Shown piece after piece: positions 1 to 10,509 of a DNA stretch of 64,000 bases. Below the pieces are notes generated by a model. The model was not told the DNA's origin. It made no database searches and saw only the letters and a list, made by a program, of their open reading frames with translations. The DNA is from Dactylonectria macrodidyma (taxonomy: Eukaryota > Ascomycota > Sordariomycetes > Hypocreales > Nectriaceae). Location of the stretch: contig JAGMUV010000048.1 of NCBI GenBank assembly GCA_020744425.1, forward strand, positions 217,815 through 281,814, written 5' to 3'. The position numbers were made by a program, and so were the translations under genes. Numbering within the stretch: the stretch's first letter is position 1; each line of letters starts with the position of its first letter.

Positions 1-75
1 CGGGTGGTCTTCGGCAAGTATTTTGCCCTGGATTTCGACAACATGCTCGAGCAGCGTCACGGCTTCCTTGATCTG
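1..75 (-). CDS. TPR-repeat protein fragment (NB-ARC/TPR-like), partial
   Basis: Read on the minus strand, the first 75 bases encode 25 residues with the pattern of a fungal tetratricopeptide (kinesin-light-chain type) repeat: EAVTLLEHVVEIQGK followed by LAEDHP. In ascomycetes such repeats mostly form the C-terminal sensor of NB-ARC or Pfs-type STAND proteins, so this may be the edge of an NLR-like gene extending left of the window. The open frame begins right after an AG that could be a splice acceptor. Upstream on this strand the sequence is AT-rich and non-coding, so it could be either an internal exon or a truncated relic. The repeat assignment is solid; the architecture beyond the window is inferred. 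Confidence 0.6.
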
Positions 76-487
76 GGATTATTAACTACTCTGTACATTC
101 GTACAAAATATAATAACATACTGGTGGCGTCACGCAAAAATTGTACTACGTGAATACTTGAAACACCCAATCGGGTCCCAAATGAAACGGCAGTCACCAC
201 CACCAGCCCAGAAGTACGTACTTACCACATGTGCAGGGATTCTTGGGTGTGGATTGAGCGAATAGTTTTAGATTGTGGGGCAGGACTTGAAATCGTATGA
301 CGATCACCGCACTAAGCAGGCCGACACCTGCTATTATTTTATTTAAATCGAACATGAGCAGGAGAGGACGCCAGAATATCCCTTTGATGACGGTAGATAG
401 ACGAGACGCCCATCCCTGCGTTACAATTCCATCTACGTCGATACATTCTATATCTCCTCTCCCACTTTCTGGGGCTGCTCAAAAGTT
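76..487. other. Intergenic region upstream of the NACHT-ankyrin gene
   Basis: No convincing gene. This interval separates the TPR fragment (minus) from the NACHT gene (plus), so it should contain the NACHT promoter. I see no distinctive TATA box or repeat. Confidence 0.5.
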
Positions 488-3400
488 ATGGATCCCTTTT
501 CCCTCACAGCCGGCACAATCGGCATTCTCGTCGGCGCCATCGACATCTGCAGGCTGCTGCTAAGATATTACGGCTCCGCCTGTGATTATACCGATCAGAT
601 CCAACCGACCGTTTCCTCAATCAAAAATTTTCAGGATATACTGATTGTGATCGAGCGCTGCATCACGGACGCCAAACTCTCACATGAAGAGAAGACAATG
701 ATCGAGTCTTCCATCAATAGTTGTGAGAAATCGCTCCGAGTTTTGGAAAAGAAATTTGCCAAGTTCTCGATGAGCGAACCTTTGGAACAAGATGGAGCTC
801 GGGACCCTGAGAGTGCGGTTATTTCAAAGAAAGGATCTTCTGTTTGGTCATCGCGGCGGGTCAGGGCTACTGTGGCGATTCTAGCATATCCCTTCAGAGA
901 GAGCACACTTGCTAAATTGAGGGAAACCGTGGCCGAGATGAAACAAAATTTGCAGCTCGCAATAGAAGTGCTGAATCTGTCAGTATGAGGCCATTCCTCC
1001 TGAGACAGTATGCGCAGCTAACATAGCCACGAGGAACTCATCTGAGGAACAGCGTTCTACTATGGAAACTGTCAAAACGCAGGTGGATTCATTGGTATCA
1101 TCAGTGCAGAGTAGACCTCCCTTCTCCAAATGAATAGAATTTTGGGACAATATACTAACGCGTTTAGATACGACAAACGGGAAAATATTCCGATGGTTCT
1201 TCCCAAATGACTGGTCTTACCAACACAGCCAGGCTCAAAGCAAGCATCACAGCGGTACAGGAACTTGGCTCTTGGAAAATCCGCAGCTTGATAAATGGAT
1301 GGAAAACCCCGGATCAGTATTCTGGATTCACGGGATCCGTATGTCTTTCCAGTGCTCATTTCCAGATCATCCACTAATAGAAGGGCTCTTACATATAGCT
1401 GGCTGTGGCAAGACAGTCTTAATGTCAGTATCTCATTTGTATTCAAGGCATCAATCGAAAAGCTAATGTTCAACCGGCTAGTTCTGCTGTTATCGAACAT
1501 ATCAGACAGACGATGACGGTCAATTCGGCTGTTGCATACTACTACTTCCGTTTCGACGATGACAGAACCATGAGTGTCTCAAACCTTTTAGGCTCCATTA
1601 TAGTGCAGCTATGCGTAATTGATGCTGCTACAGCATTGCCACTACTTGAAAAGACGTATCAAAGTCAACCATCATGTCACGGCTCAAGACCAAGTCTGTC
1701 GATTCTTACTATCACGCTGAAGGAGCTGTTGAAGCTGCACCAACGAGAGGTATACCTCGTCGTTGACGCCCTGGACGAGTGCAGTAACTATGCAGAATTG
1801 GAGAACTGGCTAGTTGATGTGAAGAGCTGGCGCTTCGACTGGGTCCATATGCTCGTCACAAGTCGCAGAGTGCCGCATGTCGAGAACAGTCTCGAGAATC
1901 TCGGCTGTCGTCAGCTCGCCGTCCAGAATAGTTCTGTCGACGCTGACATCTCGATATTTCTTAGCTCAACGCTCTCAAATGAGAAGGGCTTTCGAAGGAT
2001 CCCACCTCAACTCCGAAACGAAGTCCAGCAAAAGCTTGTACAAGGAGCTCACGGGATGTAGGTCAAATTGATAGAATGTCTAGCCCGATATCGGAATTCG
2101 TCGGCTAATGATTATTGAAACAGGTTTCAATGGGTTGCTTGTATGCTCGACACTCTGAGGGACTGTTACTCCACGAGCGATGTAGTCCAGGCGTTAAATG
2201 AGATGCCGCTGGGGCTAGACGCCGTGTATGATCGACTGCTTGGTTGTATTAAGGGCCGGAATCAGCAAGCAGTCGTGGTGATCCTGAAATGTCTCGGGTC
2301 TTCCTATCGCCCGCTTCGGCTCGAGGAGCTAGCAGAATTTCTTGCGCTGGACCTTGGCTGGTTGCCCACCCTCAACTTGACAACCATGAACGCAGCCACA
2401 GGTCGGGTGACTGGAGAGACGCATCCGTCATCCAAGCTTTTCGACAAAGATCGACGGCTGTGGGACCCTGAGGACCTTCTTAAACTATGTCCCAGCATAC
2501 TTAGCTTGGTCCCTGGAACCTACTACGATCCCGTTTCTGAGAGCAGAAAGGATTGCCTCCATATACAAGTCTCCCATTTCTCCATAATGGAGTATCTCAC
2601 ATCTGGGAAGGCTGCTGATTCTCCCTCTGCGCTTTACTCCTTTACTGAAGAATCCGCACACGAGGCGATAGCAGCGGGATGTTGCTCCTACTTCATCGGC
2701 GTTGGCCTGCAGGATCCTGCCTATTTGCGAAGGGGGAGAGACGCTCATCATGACTACCCCCTTCTGCATTACGCTTCCGCTCATTGGCTCCAACACATGA
2801 GAGCAGCTTCGTCGACCGACTTCACGTCACTAAGTCGACAAGCATGCACGAAGCTATTCTCTCCAGAGGAATACTTCCGGAGCGCCATGATCATGTGCGA
2901 TTTCGAGGATGTCTTAAACTGCGACGTGGTGAATCCATTTGGTAGAGATCCGAAGACCATCGGTTCTCCGCTTTATTATGCGGCCTTCCTTGGGTTACGA
3001 GACGTAGCTGAGGATCTCCTAGAACGCGACGCGAACCCGGATATTCGAGGTGGCATTCACGGGACTCCTTTGTCTGCTGCAGCATATCGGGGCCACCAGG
3101 AGATTGTTACTCTGCTCCTTGAACGACATGCCAACATTAATCTTGAGGACAATATGCGCACTCCACTTGAAGCTGCTGCTAGAAGTGGCCACTTTGAAGT
3201 TGCCAAAATACTCCTCGACCATGGGGCCAATCCACATCACATTCTCGACGCTTCATCATGCAGCACTTGTTATGAGATCAGTACGCCAGAAGGTAAGAAA
3301 AAAGTTGAAGGCGATCTGCACCTAGGCGTCAATCTGGGTTCGATGTTCCTGCAGTTTGCCCAGACAGACTTTCGCATGGCGACTGCCCTACAAGCCGCTG

Positions 3401-4893
3401 CCGGTGCCGGTCACGTAGACATCGTGCGCCTCTTGCTCCGCCATCTCCAGGCCGGTGGTAGGGACAAGTCGCTCGACTACGCCGGTAGATTCGCATTTCG
3501 AGTCGACGTTACCTACGAGGGAGCACATACCATATGGCTGGTATGGCCAGAGGATGAACCGATCACAGCTCTGGATGCGGCATGTTCATCGTTTTTCAAA
3601 GGCTTTAAAACGACAAATGGAAAACCGGTTTCTGTTTTCGCCAACGACCCGTCCATCGCAGAAGTCCTTCTTGAGGCAGGGGCAGCCGTTTCGAGACAGA
3701 TATATGTTCGCCTCGCTAGGTCGTTAATTCCAGCAGATGGTAAATCCCGGTTACTCGAGCTCCTCTTGCCCAAGACTGAATTTGCCATCACGAACGAGGC
3801 GGCTGTCGCTCAAGAGCTAGTTCAGCTTAAAAGCGAGGACCCTAGAGCCCTGGATGTCTTTTTAGATAAATTCCAGGAATGTTGGACAGTTTCGGAAGAG
3901 CTGCTCTGCGTCGCTGCTCGTTGTGGAAGCAGGACATTGTTCGAGAAAATTTGGCAGCGCTCACCATGTGGAACTCCTCCCAAGTCCCTCCTTCTAAACG
4001 CCATCAGCAATCGCGGTGACGGCGCTGACATCATAAAAATCATAATAGGAGATACACACGAGAGATGGACCATTGACGAAGATCTTCTGCTCGCCGTATG
4101 TGGAAACACAAGTTGTGGAAGTACAATCTTCGGGCTCCTGAGGGATTACAATCGGGAAATGGTGATCACACCAAAACTTCTGATTTCTGCAGCGTCCAGC
4201 GACAACTATAGGGTACTCACATGTTTCATGGAATACGACCTCGCCATCGGAATTACTGAGGATCTAGTCTGCGCAACGATGAGTTCGAGCTTCATAACAT
4301 GGGGAATTCCCCGCTCCCTGTCTGTCATGCTTAGTCTCCTTGGATGCTGTCCTTCACGTCACTGGAGGGAGATCAATGAGTCCTGGAAACAAAGACTGGA
4401 TGCTTTGCGACAAATGCACAAGGAACACTACGGACTGGAGTACACAGTAGATATTGGCGAGAGCACGCTTTTGAACGCATTAACGACCCCTCACTTCGAG
4501 TCGCCTGTATTAGACCTTGTGATCGAATCCTGGGGCAAGGGTATCCAAGCGACTGAGAAGTCAGGTGCACAAGCGCTCAAGTCAGAGTACCATCCTGATA
4601 AGGCATTGAAGAAACTTTTGGATATGCCAAACGGTATTCTGCTTACCTCTGCTGTGGACGAAACTCTAAATGGGAGATGCCCTAGAGGCACTCGTCTATT
4701 CGGGGAGGATTTCGGACTAGCGAAGGATTTGTTCAGTGAAATGATTACCTATATATCTAGGGCTAGCGGACCAGCTGTGGGGTTGGAAAGAAGCGTTGCG
4801 GAGAAGGGGAGCGTATGTTGGACCGACCTATACGGTTTGTTTTCTCGGCCTAAAATAACGAAAATTTGGCGATCCGGTGGCAGGCAGCACTAA
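488..4893 (+). CDS. NACHT-ankyrin STAND receptor (fungal NLR-like) with HeLo-like N-terminal domain
   Basis: A signal-transducing NTPase of the fungal NLR type, expected to act in the cytosol in non-self recognition or cell-death signalling (family knowledge). The first exon starts MDPFSLTAGTIGILVGAIDI, typical of the fungal N-terminal (HeLo-like) STAND domain, about 166 residues. Later exons give the Walker A motif GIPGCGKTVL, rebuilt only by removing intron 1339-1398, and Walker B LVVDALDEC. The last exon (2124-4893) holds about four ankyrin repeats near 2960-3470, then weak repeated helical units of the T-E-D/E-L-L type. Introns with matching phase are 1111-1167 (branch site TACTAAC), 1339-1398, 1424-1481 and 2058-2123. 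The join near 968-1026 does not work cleanly: the clear second-exon frame starting ANIATRN is offset. The only in-phase GT-AG pair is 37 bp (968-1004), so a frameshift is possible and the gene may be damaged. Total length is about 1,380 residues. Confidence 0.85.
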
Positions 4894-5498
4894 AGGACGA
4901 AACCAATTGAAGTTCTCCCCAATATGTAAAACCTGTCTGACCTTTCACTTGAGTCCCGTCGTTGGCGTGGTGTTCAGTCGGAATGGCTCCGAGCGTTATT
5001 TATTGTGTAAAGTGATCTTCGAAGATCGGCGGGATGTGCCAGTGATTTTCAAGCACTTTATAGAAGTCTGTGCGAAATGGCAAACAAGACAGTCGACAAT
5101 CTAAATACCGCGGCCGAGTGCATAAGCTAGCCGACGATTCAGTTTACTCTTCAAACCAGTGAAAAATATACCATCTTTCGGGAGTTGGAATCTTACAGAA
5201 TTCTTGTCCTTTGCTAACTTCGATCGCCGTTTTCGGCTTTCTTCTGCTAATAAGTATTATAGACAATTATAATCGAAACTAATAACCATTCAGAGGATCG
5301 AACGGAGTTATGGATTGTCGTTCGTATTGAGAGTGGGCATAGAGAGAATAAGTCAGACCACCCACTAACCGATCAGGGGTCTAGTCGACCACCCCACTCA
5401 CACAATAACTAAAATCAACCTATGATTTCAAATGCATATAAAACAACAACCAAGAGGCCCAATTGGTCCATTTGAAAGGTTTTTGTATAAAATAACTA
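4894..5498. other. Intergenic region, nothing recognised
   Basis: AT-leaning sequence after the NACHT-ankyrin stop codon. A 75-codon frame overlaps the stop and runs to 5104, but it matches no domain I know. I see no RNA gene or repeat. Confidence 0.4.
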
Positions 5499-6374
5499 AT
5501 GAAATTTCAAAATAGCATAAAATCAACCAATCAAAGCAAAGGAAAAACAAACTATTCTAAATCTTCTACCTCAGGCGTTCTAATTCGCCTTCTGGTCTGT
5601 CCTTCACTTCCGTATTATCCAGACTCTAGCTCGGAAGACGACGGTTCCGATCACACAGACCACCAAGGACGCAAGCGCCGCAAAGTCTCTAGATCCCCTT
5701 CCAATTCGATACGTAATGTCGCCAGCAGTGCCCAGGATTCTCGCCGAAGGAGGCGATCCACAAGAACTATTGCACGCTCATCGAAGGAGCATGACACATC
5801 GACACACGTCAGGGTAGGTCCAACGCCATCGCAGGCAAGATCTATTCCCTCTAACGCCAGTGCGATTCTTGCTCGATTTGGGGAATGGCAACTCGAGAAT
5901 GTTTTAATAAAACGCATTACTAAGAATGGTAAGATGACATTTTAATTCTAGTTTGAGTAGCCCCTTTTCATAAATCATATATATACTAACGATGCGATCT
6001 CCGATTCAACCCACTCAGTCACGACATAAAAAACACGAAAACGAGCCTTAGCAATAAGGGCAAAGTATTCAGACGATAAGGACAGTTTCCTTATCTAACT
6101 GAAGGAAGAAGAGCAGCTTAGGTGGGCGGAGATTCGTCGGCGTTTTGCTGAAGGTTTTCCGAACGAGTCAGCTCGAGCCTGTAAGTGCATTATTGAACCA
6201 AACTCAAGAACCGTGGGAGAACTTGAAAATCCCCGTGCTGTTCTTGGTCGGTGGATTCTGAGACGGATGCGGACGTACCTTAGCGAGCCAAGGAAAGCTG
6301 AAATATATCGTGTCCCTTTATGCCCCTGGTCCCATCCGTGCAGGTGCATGATGGAAAATGCATCTGACTGCTAA
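5499..6374 (+). pseudogene. RIP-inactivated Myb/SANT-like nuclear protein
   Basis: The first part (to 5945) encodes a serine- and arginine-rich stretch with a KRRK nuclear-localisation-like patch, then FGEWQLENVLIKRIT and GKMTF. Directly after it, in the same frame, TAA, TAG and TAG codons sit where Q, Q and W are expected (F-Q-F-Q-F-E-W). These are the C-to-T and G-to-A changes expected from RIP. Further on (6103-6374) a readable stretch, EEEQLRWAEIRRRFAEGFP, matches the helix pattern of a Myb/SANT DNA-binding domain and runs to a TAA at 6372-6374. The family appears to be a multi-copy fungal one (from memory, not checked), which would explain why RIP reached it. The domain is clear; the ends of the gene are not. 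Confidence 0.5.
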
Positions 6375-7133
6375 TGCCTGAGAGGAGAACCTTTCTCAGC
6401 TTTTCCCTATTTACGCGTCGTCCATCTGCCGGGAGAATGAGGACAAGCTCTCGCAGGAAGGGGAGGTCCTAGCGGGGAGTGATGGCCTAGGGCTGCTGGA
6501 ACTAATTGGGCGTCGCGTTTATAAATCCGGAACAAAACGCCTAGCATGGTAGCTGTGAGATGAATAATGTATTTCTAAGGGCAGTAAAGTAAAGCAACTT
6601 ATTACATCGGGTCTGCAAATAAACCTTAGATCAAAGCTCGACATCGACTCTGGCCGACGTGCTGCACTCCAATCACATTTGATGCACATGCCAAAGGCTA
6701 CTTAACCTGGCACCCTATCCCTCAAGGCCGCGACCCTGGGTTGGCCAGCGGCGGATCATTCAGTCAGATGAGTGACATCTTATCAACAGCCTTGAACATA
6801 TGGTCCCCATTCTATAACGGGCTAATTGACCTTCCGTCGGAAAAAAACCCAACGCTCAAGACTGCAGGTTGTCCATGGATAGGGCTCTTCAGAAATGGCT
6901 CCCTAACCTGAAAGCAGGGAAAAGAGCCCATCATTCAATGCCTCTATGTCCTTCCACAAGGGCCGAGTCAAGATATCACAGCAGCTACTACTCTTCAAGG
7001 CATCGTTCGCAAAGTCAACTACCACATCGTCCCCCTGATACTCGTCCACTACTTCCCTCGGATTCCTCGACGAGGTGCTGATCAATCATACCAACATCAT
7101 AATCCTCTCCGTAGTCGTCGACTTTAAGGCAAG
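6375..7133. other. Gene-poor interval before the transporter fragment
   Basis: No gene recognised. The right half could hold decayed upstream parts of the MFS gene, but no frame there shows transporter helices. Confidence 0.35.
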
Positions 7134-7286
7134 GACTTTTCCTGGGTGGTAACGGCGTTCTTCATCGGCTTTGCAGTAGCAGAGCCGCCGCTGGGCTTCC
7201 TCATCCAGCGATTCCCCATCAGCAAGGTCCTGAGCGTCAATATCACGCTTTGGGCGTCACCATCTGCCTCTCCGCCCCTGCCTAGA
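7134..7286 (+). pseudogene. MFS transporter fragment (allantoate permease/Dal5-like family)
   Basis: A short frame reads DFSWVVTAFFIGFAVAEPPL, then GFLIQRFPISKVLSVNITLW. This is the conserved segment around helices 2 and 3 of anion:cation symporter-type MFS permeases, including the usual QRFP-x-x-K loop. Right after ITLW the frame is lost, but shifting by one base restores GVTICLS, so a single-base deletion lies near 7246. No start, N-terminal helix or downstream half remains. This is a transporter relic, not a gene. The exact substrate class cannot be told from 50 residues. Confidence 0.6.
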
Positions 7287-8276
7287 ACCATGCCTGAATG
7301 ACAGCCGCAAGGACGCTTTCAGACATGTCTGATGTCTCCATACCTCCGTCCACACCATAATTACTTCGCCGTAGTGTGTAAGAAGACAAGCGACTCCGAG
7401 AACGGGAATTTGGTACTACGGTCTGAGAATTGGCTAAACTGTTAGAGGTCTCATCTCCTTTGCTGCTAGTTTGGTGATAGAATCGGCGGCTTTGAAGGCT
7501 AGCACATCAAATTTGTAGCTGTCGGCGCTTTCCACCTGCTTTTCAGCAGTCTAGTCACCTTTTAGATGCACTCTAGCATCAAACAGGCAAAGTTTTTGAC
7601 AGAGCGGGAGAAGACCATACTCTAAGATACAATGAGTGCTGCTAATGAAGGTAATTGCCAAATTATTCTGTGCAGCTAGTATCTGGGATGCTGTTAAAGA
7701 CTTGCAAGTTGGCTCCTCTCTCCGAACACCATCCTCATTATGATACCCCCTGGAATCGTGATAACATTTTCCGCTACCTTGATCCGTAGTTTCAGGTATA
7801 GCCCCAAGCAAACGGCTTTGCTGGGTATGCCCTCTGGTGTGACGTCGGTATCTGCCACTCTGTAAGTGTGACGTCGGTATCTGCCACTCTGTAAGTACGT
7901 TTGCGACTTTTTTTATTGCTTTTGTAGATGGTTGGGATTCTGCCTCTTGATGGCTCCAACTCTTATCGGGGCAGACTGATGTCACTCTACTCTGGCAATT
8001 ACGCTGGATCACTTGTTAGTATTTATATAATCAACTTCGACGTCTCTATGGCTCCATCTATTCGCCTCCTTATAAAGAGGGAAAAAAATTTAATCTCTTT
8101 ATAAACAGACCTTTCTTTAACCCCCCCCCTCTTTGGCCCTCGATCTGATATATCTTCAAGACCCTAGGTAAGTAAACCTCTGACCTTCTGCCTGACTGAC
8201 TAATTGACTGACCTAGCAAACCCTCGAGCCCTCGGTTGGGTGGACCTGTGAGTCACTAGGTGAGCAGACTTCCAGG
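7287..8276. other. Intergenic region with an unsupported minus-strand ORF
   Basis: An open frame of 153 codons lies on the minus strand at 7551-8012. It has low-complexity polar sequence, no recognisable domain and a duplicated block inside, so I do not call it a gene. A pyrimidine-rich stretch with a run of C lies near 8110-8140. An inverted repeat (TTATAAAGAG / CTCTTTATAA) sits at about 8070-8105. Confidence 0.4.
7839..7896. repeat. 29-bp tandem duplication, two copies
   Basis: The unit beginning GTGACGTCGGTATCTGCCAC occurs at 7839 and again at 7868, with no difference over the core. It looks recent because the surroundings are not otherwise repetitive. Confidence 0.85.
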
Positions 8277-8420
8277 TGTAAGCAGCCTGACGTCGGCAGA
8301 GCCGACGAGGGATCTTGTGGTTGTTGAAGCCATTTTGGTATGTATGAGAGATGGTAAGGAAAGGAGTGAGGAACTTGCCTGGAGCAACTGACAACAGGCT
8401 TTTTAAATCCGTCCGCATTT
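8277..8420 (+). mobile_element. LTR fragment (relative of the LTR at 8552)
   Basis: Starts TGTAAGCAGCCTGAC, the same 14-base block (GTAAGCAGCCTGAC) that begins the repeat at 8553. In both it is followed by a short perfect hairpin (GTCGGCAGAGCCGAC here). A retrotransposon LTR start is likely. The right end is not defined, and the copy looks truncated. Confidence 0.4.
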
Positions 8421-8551
8421 AAGTTTTCCTAGCTGGGAAACCTTGACTATGGCCACAGCATTGGATTTCCGAATGCTTAAATTGTATTTGAAAATTGTGT
8501 TTTTTTTTGATATCGTCGACGCATACCTCACCGGGTCACATGCAAAGCAAT

Positions 8552-8945
8552 CGTAAGCAGCCTGACTTGTCAGACAAGTAGGCCCGAACAGTCATGATAA
8601 GGATAGAGACTAGGTTTTCGGAACCACGGGTCTCTCGAATCCTCGAGTCCCTAGCTTTCCGAAATTACGGGTCCTACGGGTCCTACGAACCTAGGATTAA
8701 CCCCAATAACCTAGATCATCCTCAACAATCTAGATAGTCTTTAACGGTCTTGATTCCCGGGTTCCAACGGCATCCCCGGCTCGACGGCTCGATCTAGGGC
8801 CCGGGATCGGTCTGACCTCGAGGGATAAAAAGCTGGCTTCCCCTCCCCGACTAGATAGCAGAATAAGACAAGACATTCTATCACATTCAAGCTGTTCCAA
8901 CCAATCCATCCTGTTTGATATGACAGCTTTGCCATCCTCAGGTTG
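8552..8945 (+). mobile_element. Probable solo LTR of a retrotransposon (copia-like)
   Basis: Begins CGTAAGCAGCCTGAC, then a CTTGTCAGACAAG hairpin. A TATA-like GGATAAAAAG lies at about 8822, and a block starting GAATAAGACAAGACATTCTA lies at 8861. That block recurs in reverse orientation at 26265-26340, which shows this is a dispersed repeat. The layout of TG-type start, TATA box and downstream block suits an LTR promoter. No coding remnant flanks it. Element class is a guess. Confidence 0.45.
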
Positions 8946-9294
8946 GCAGCCTGCTGCCAGTATCAGGGTCTTGTAGATCCTTAACTTAAAATCTGGAGTA
9001 TGCGGAGTAGATCCATATTAAATAACATACATGGACGATCACAAGGAACCCAGGTAAAGGTTAAAAAAAATCCAAGGGTTAAAATGCAGGTCAGCAGTTA
9101 GATAGAAAATTCTCAACTAAGAATAAAAGCTACGCAGCTCTCCTCTCCAGGTCGAGTGTGCGTAAATAATCTGCGCTGTTCCAGCAGGGCGAGTTTCTCC
9201 CACTTTATCAAAAAAACACAATACTCCTCTCCTGGTCAGCCTGCTCACGCCGAAGCGCCCATAACTGACTTCACGCGTCCCCCTTAGTCTCATC
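8946..9294. other. Upstream region of the F-box-like gene
   Basis: No gene. It contains the 5' flank of the gene at 9295. I see no certain promoter motif. Confidence 0.4.
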
Positions 9295-10509
9295 ATGGCA
9301 CCTTCTCGGGCTTCATGGGCTACGAAAAAACTGGCCAGCTTGAGGGAGAGGGTGCGGTCGTCAAGGAAGCCACCAAGTGTCTCAAGACTTTTCAACAATC
9401 ATGACCTCGTTTCACAGACCTGCCGGCACCTCGGCGACGTTGATATTGCGGCCCTCGCTCTATCATGCCAACAGGCCCTCCAGACGGTCGGGAGAGGCGT
9501 TCTAAAGCTACATGGCGAGGACAAGTTCCAGCTCCTTCAACGGCTTGAGGGCGATGGGTACCTGATGGAGAAGGGGATGATACTGTGTCCCGCATGTCAG
9601 TGCTTCCACCTCCCCCTCACCCAACTTAGGCCCAGAGAAGAACCATCCCTCTTAGAAGGGCAACGAGCCTGCTTAAATTGCGAAACCGAAAGAATGCAAG
9701 CTATAGGGTACGGAAACACAGCCCCATTACGATTTGACATAGTAGCGGCAATTCTCAGAAGCCACCGGCATAAAAGCAACTTCTATGATCCTGAGATACT
9801 TGCTACATTTCAACGCTATAAAATCGGATCTAAAAGCCTAAGCTCAATCTGGGTCGAAGTACAACCCAACATTATTCACAACCAGCTTATAATTCGATCA
9901 TATATAAGCATTTTCTCTGGCAATTCGAATATCGTTATGCCACATTTGAAGGAGTTTTTAGATGATAACTCCTACTTGATGGATATTTGCAAGCATCGCA
10001 AATGGCAGGACGTCTTAGGAGTAATCAAGCCCGATGCTGACCCGGACGCAGCCAGGCGATTCGCACATGACTGCGTTTGGCTTCGGGGGCGAGACAAGGC
10101 AAAGGCAAAGGAAAAGGAAGAGGAAGCATCCCAGAATGCTGGAACGACGAGAAGAAACAAGGTTGCATTATGCGATGATTGCTGTACCGCCTTCGTCGTA
10201 TCGAGCTGTAAGCAGTGGGGAGACGCGTCCCCGGTAGTGCTCGACATTTGGAAGAACTATGGCTATGGGCGAGACCTGGATGACCCAATGTGGCTTTCCC
10301 ATACTGGCATCATCCTCGACCGACACGATTCACGCCGCTACATTGCCGAGGCGGCTGCATTCGAGGGAAAGCGTTTCACACCTGGATCTGAGTACTGCCC
10401 TTTCCAATGGATGAGGGAGGATAGGGACAAGAGGGCAATTGTAGCCGGGTGGCTGAATGTTGGTATATATTACTGGGGAAGAATTATTAGGTCTGGCAAG
10501 ACAGGTTGA
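9295..10509 (+). CDS. F-box-like protein with cysteine pairs, single exon
   Basis: An uninterrupted 404-residue frame starting at ATG in a CATCATGG context. Residues 31-66 (LFNNHDLVSQTCRHLGDVDI and onward) have the helix pattern of a fungal F-box, which normally links a substrate to the SCF ubiquitin ligase through Skp1. Two cysteine pairs follow, C98-x2-C101 and C126-x2-C129, as in the zinc-binding segment seen in many fungal F-box-like proteins. A charged KAKAKEKEEE segment and a second CDDC cluster lie near residues 270-300. No transmembrane segment or signal peptide is visible. The target is unknown. The F-box assignment rests on pattern, not on alignment. No RIP stops are present, so the gene looks functional. 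Confidence 0.75.
   Translation: MAPSRASWATKKLASLRERVRSSRKPPSVSRLFNNHDLVSQTCRHLGDVDIAALALSCQQALQTVGRGVLKLHGEDKFQLLQRLEGDGYLMEKGMILCPACQCFHLPLTQLRPREEPSLLEGQRACLNCETERMQAIGYGNTAPLRFDIVAAILRSHRHKSNFYDPEILATFQRYKIGSKSLSSIWVEVQPNIIHNQLIIRSYISIFSGNSNIVMPHLKEFLDDNSYLMDICKHRKWQDVLGVIKPDADPDAARRFAHDCVWLRGRDKAKAKEKEEEASQNAGTTRRNKVALCDDCCTAFVVSSCKQWGDASPVVLDIWKNYGYGRDLDDPMWLSHTGIILDRHDSRRYIAEAAAFEGKRFTPGSEYCPFQWMREDRDKRAIVAGWLNVGIYYWGRIIRSGKTG

Noticed and set aside
7551..8012. 153-codon minus-strand frame
   Set aside because: No domain, polar low-complexity text, and its length is inflated by a 29-bp tandem duplication.
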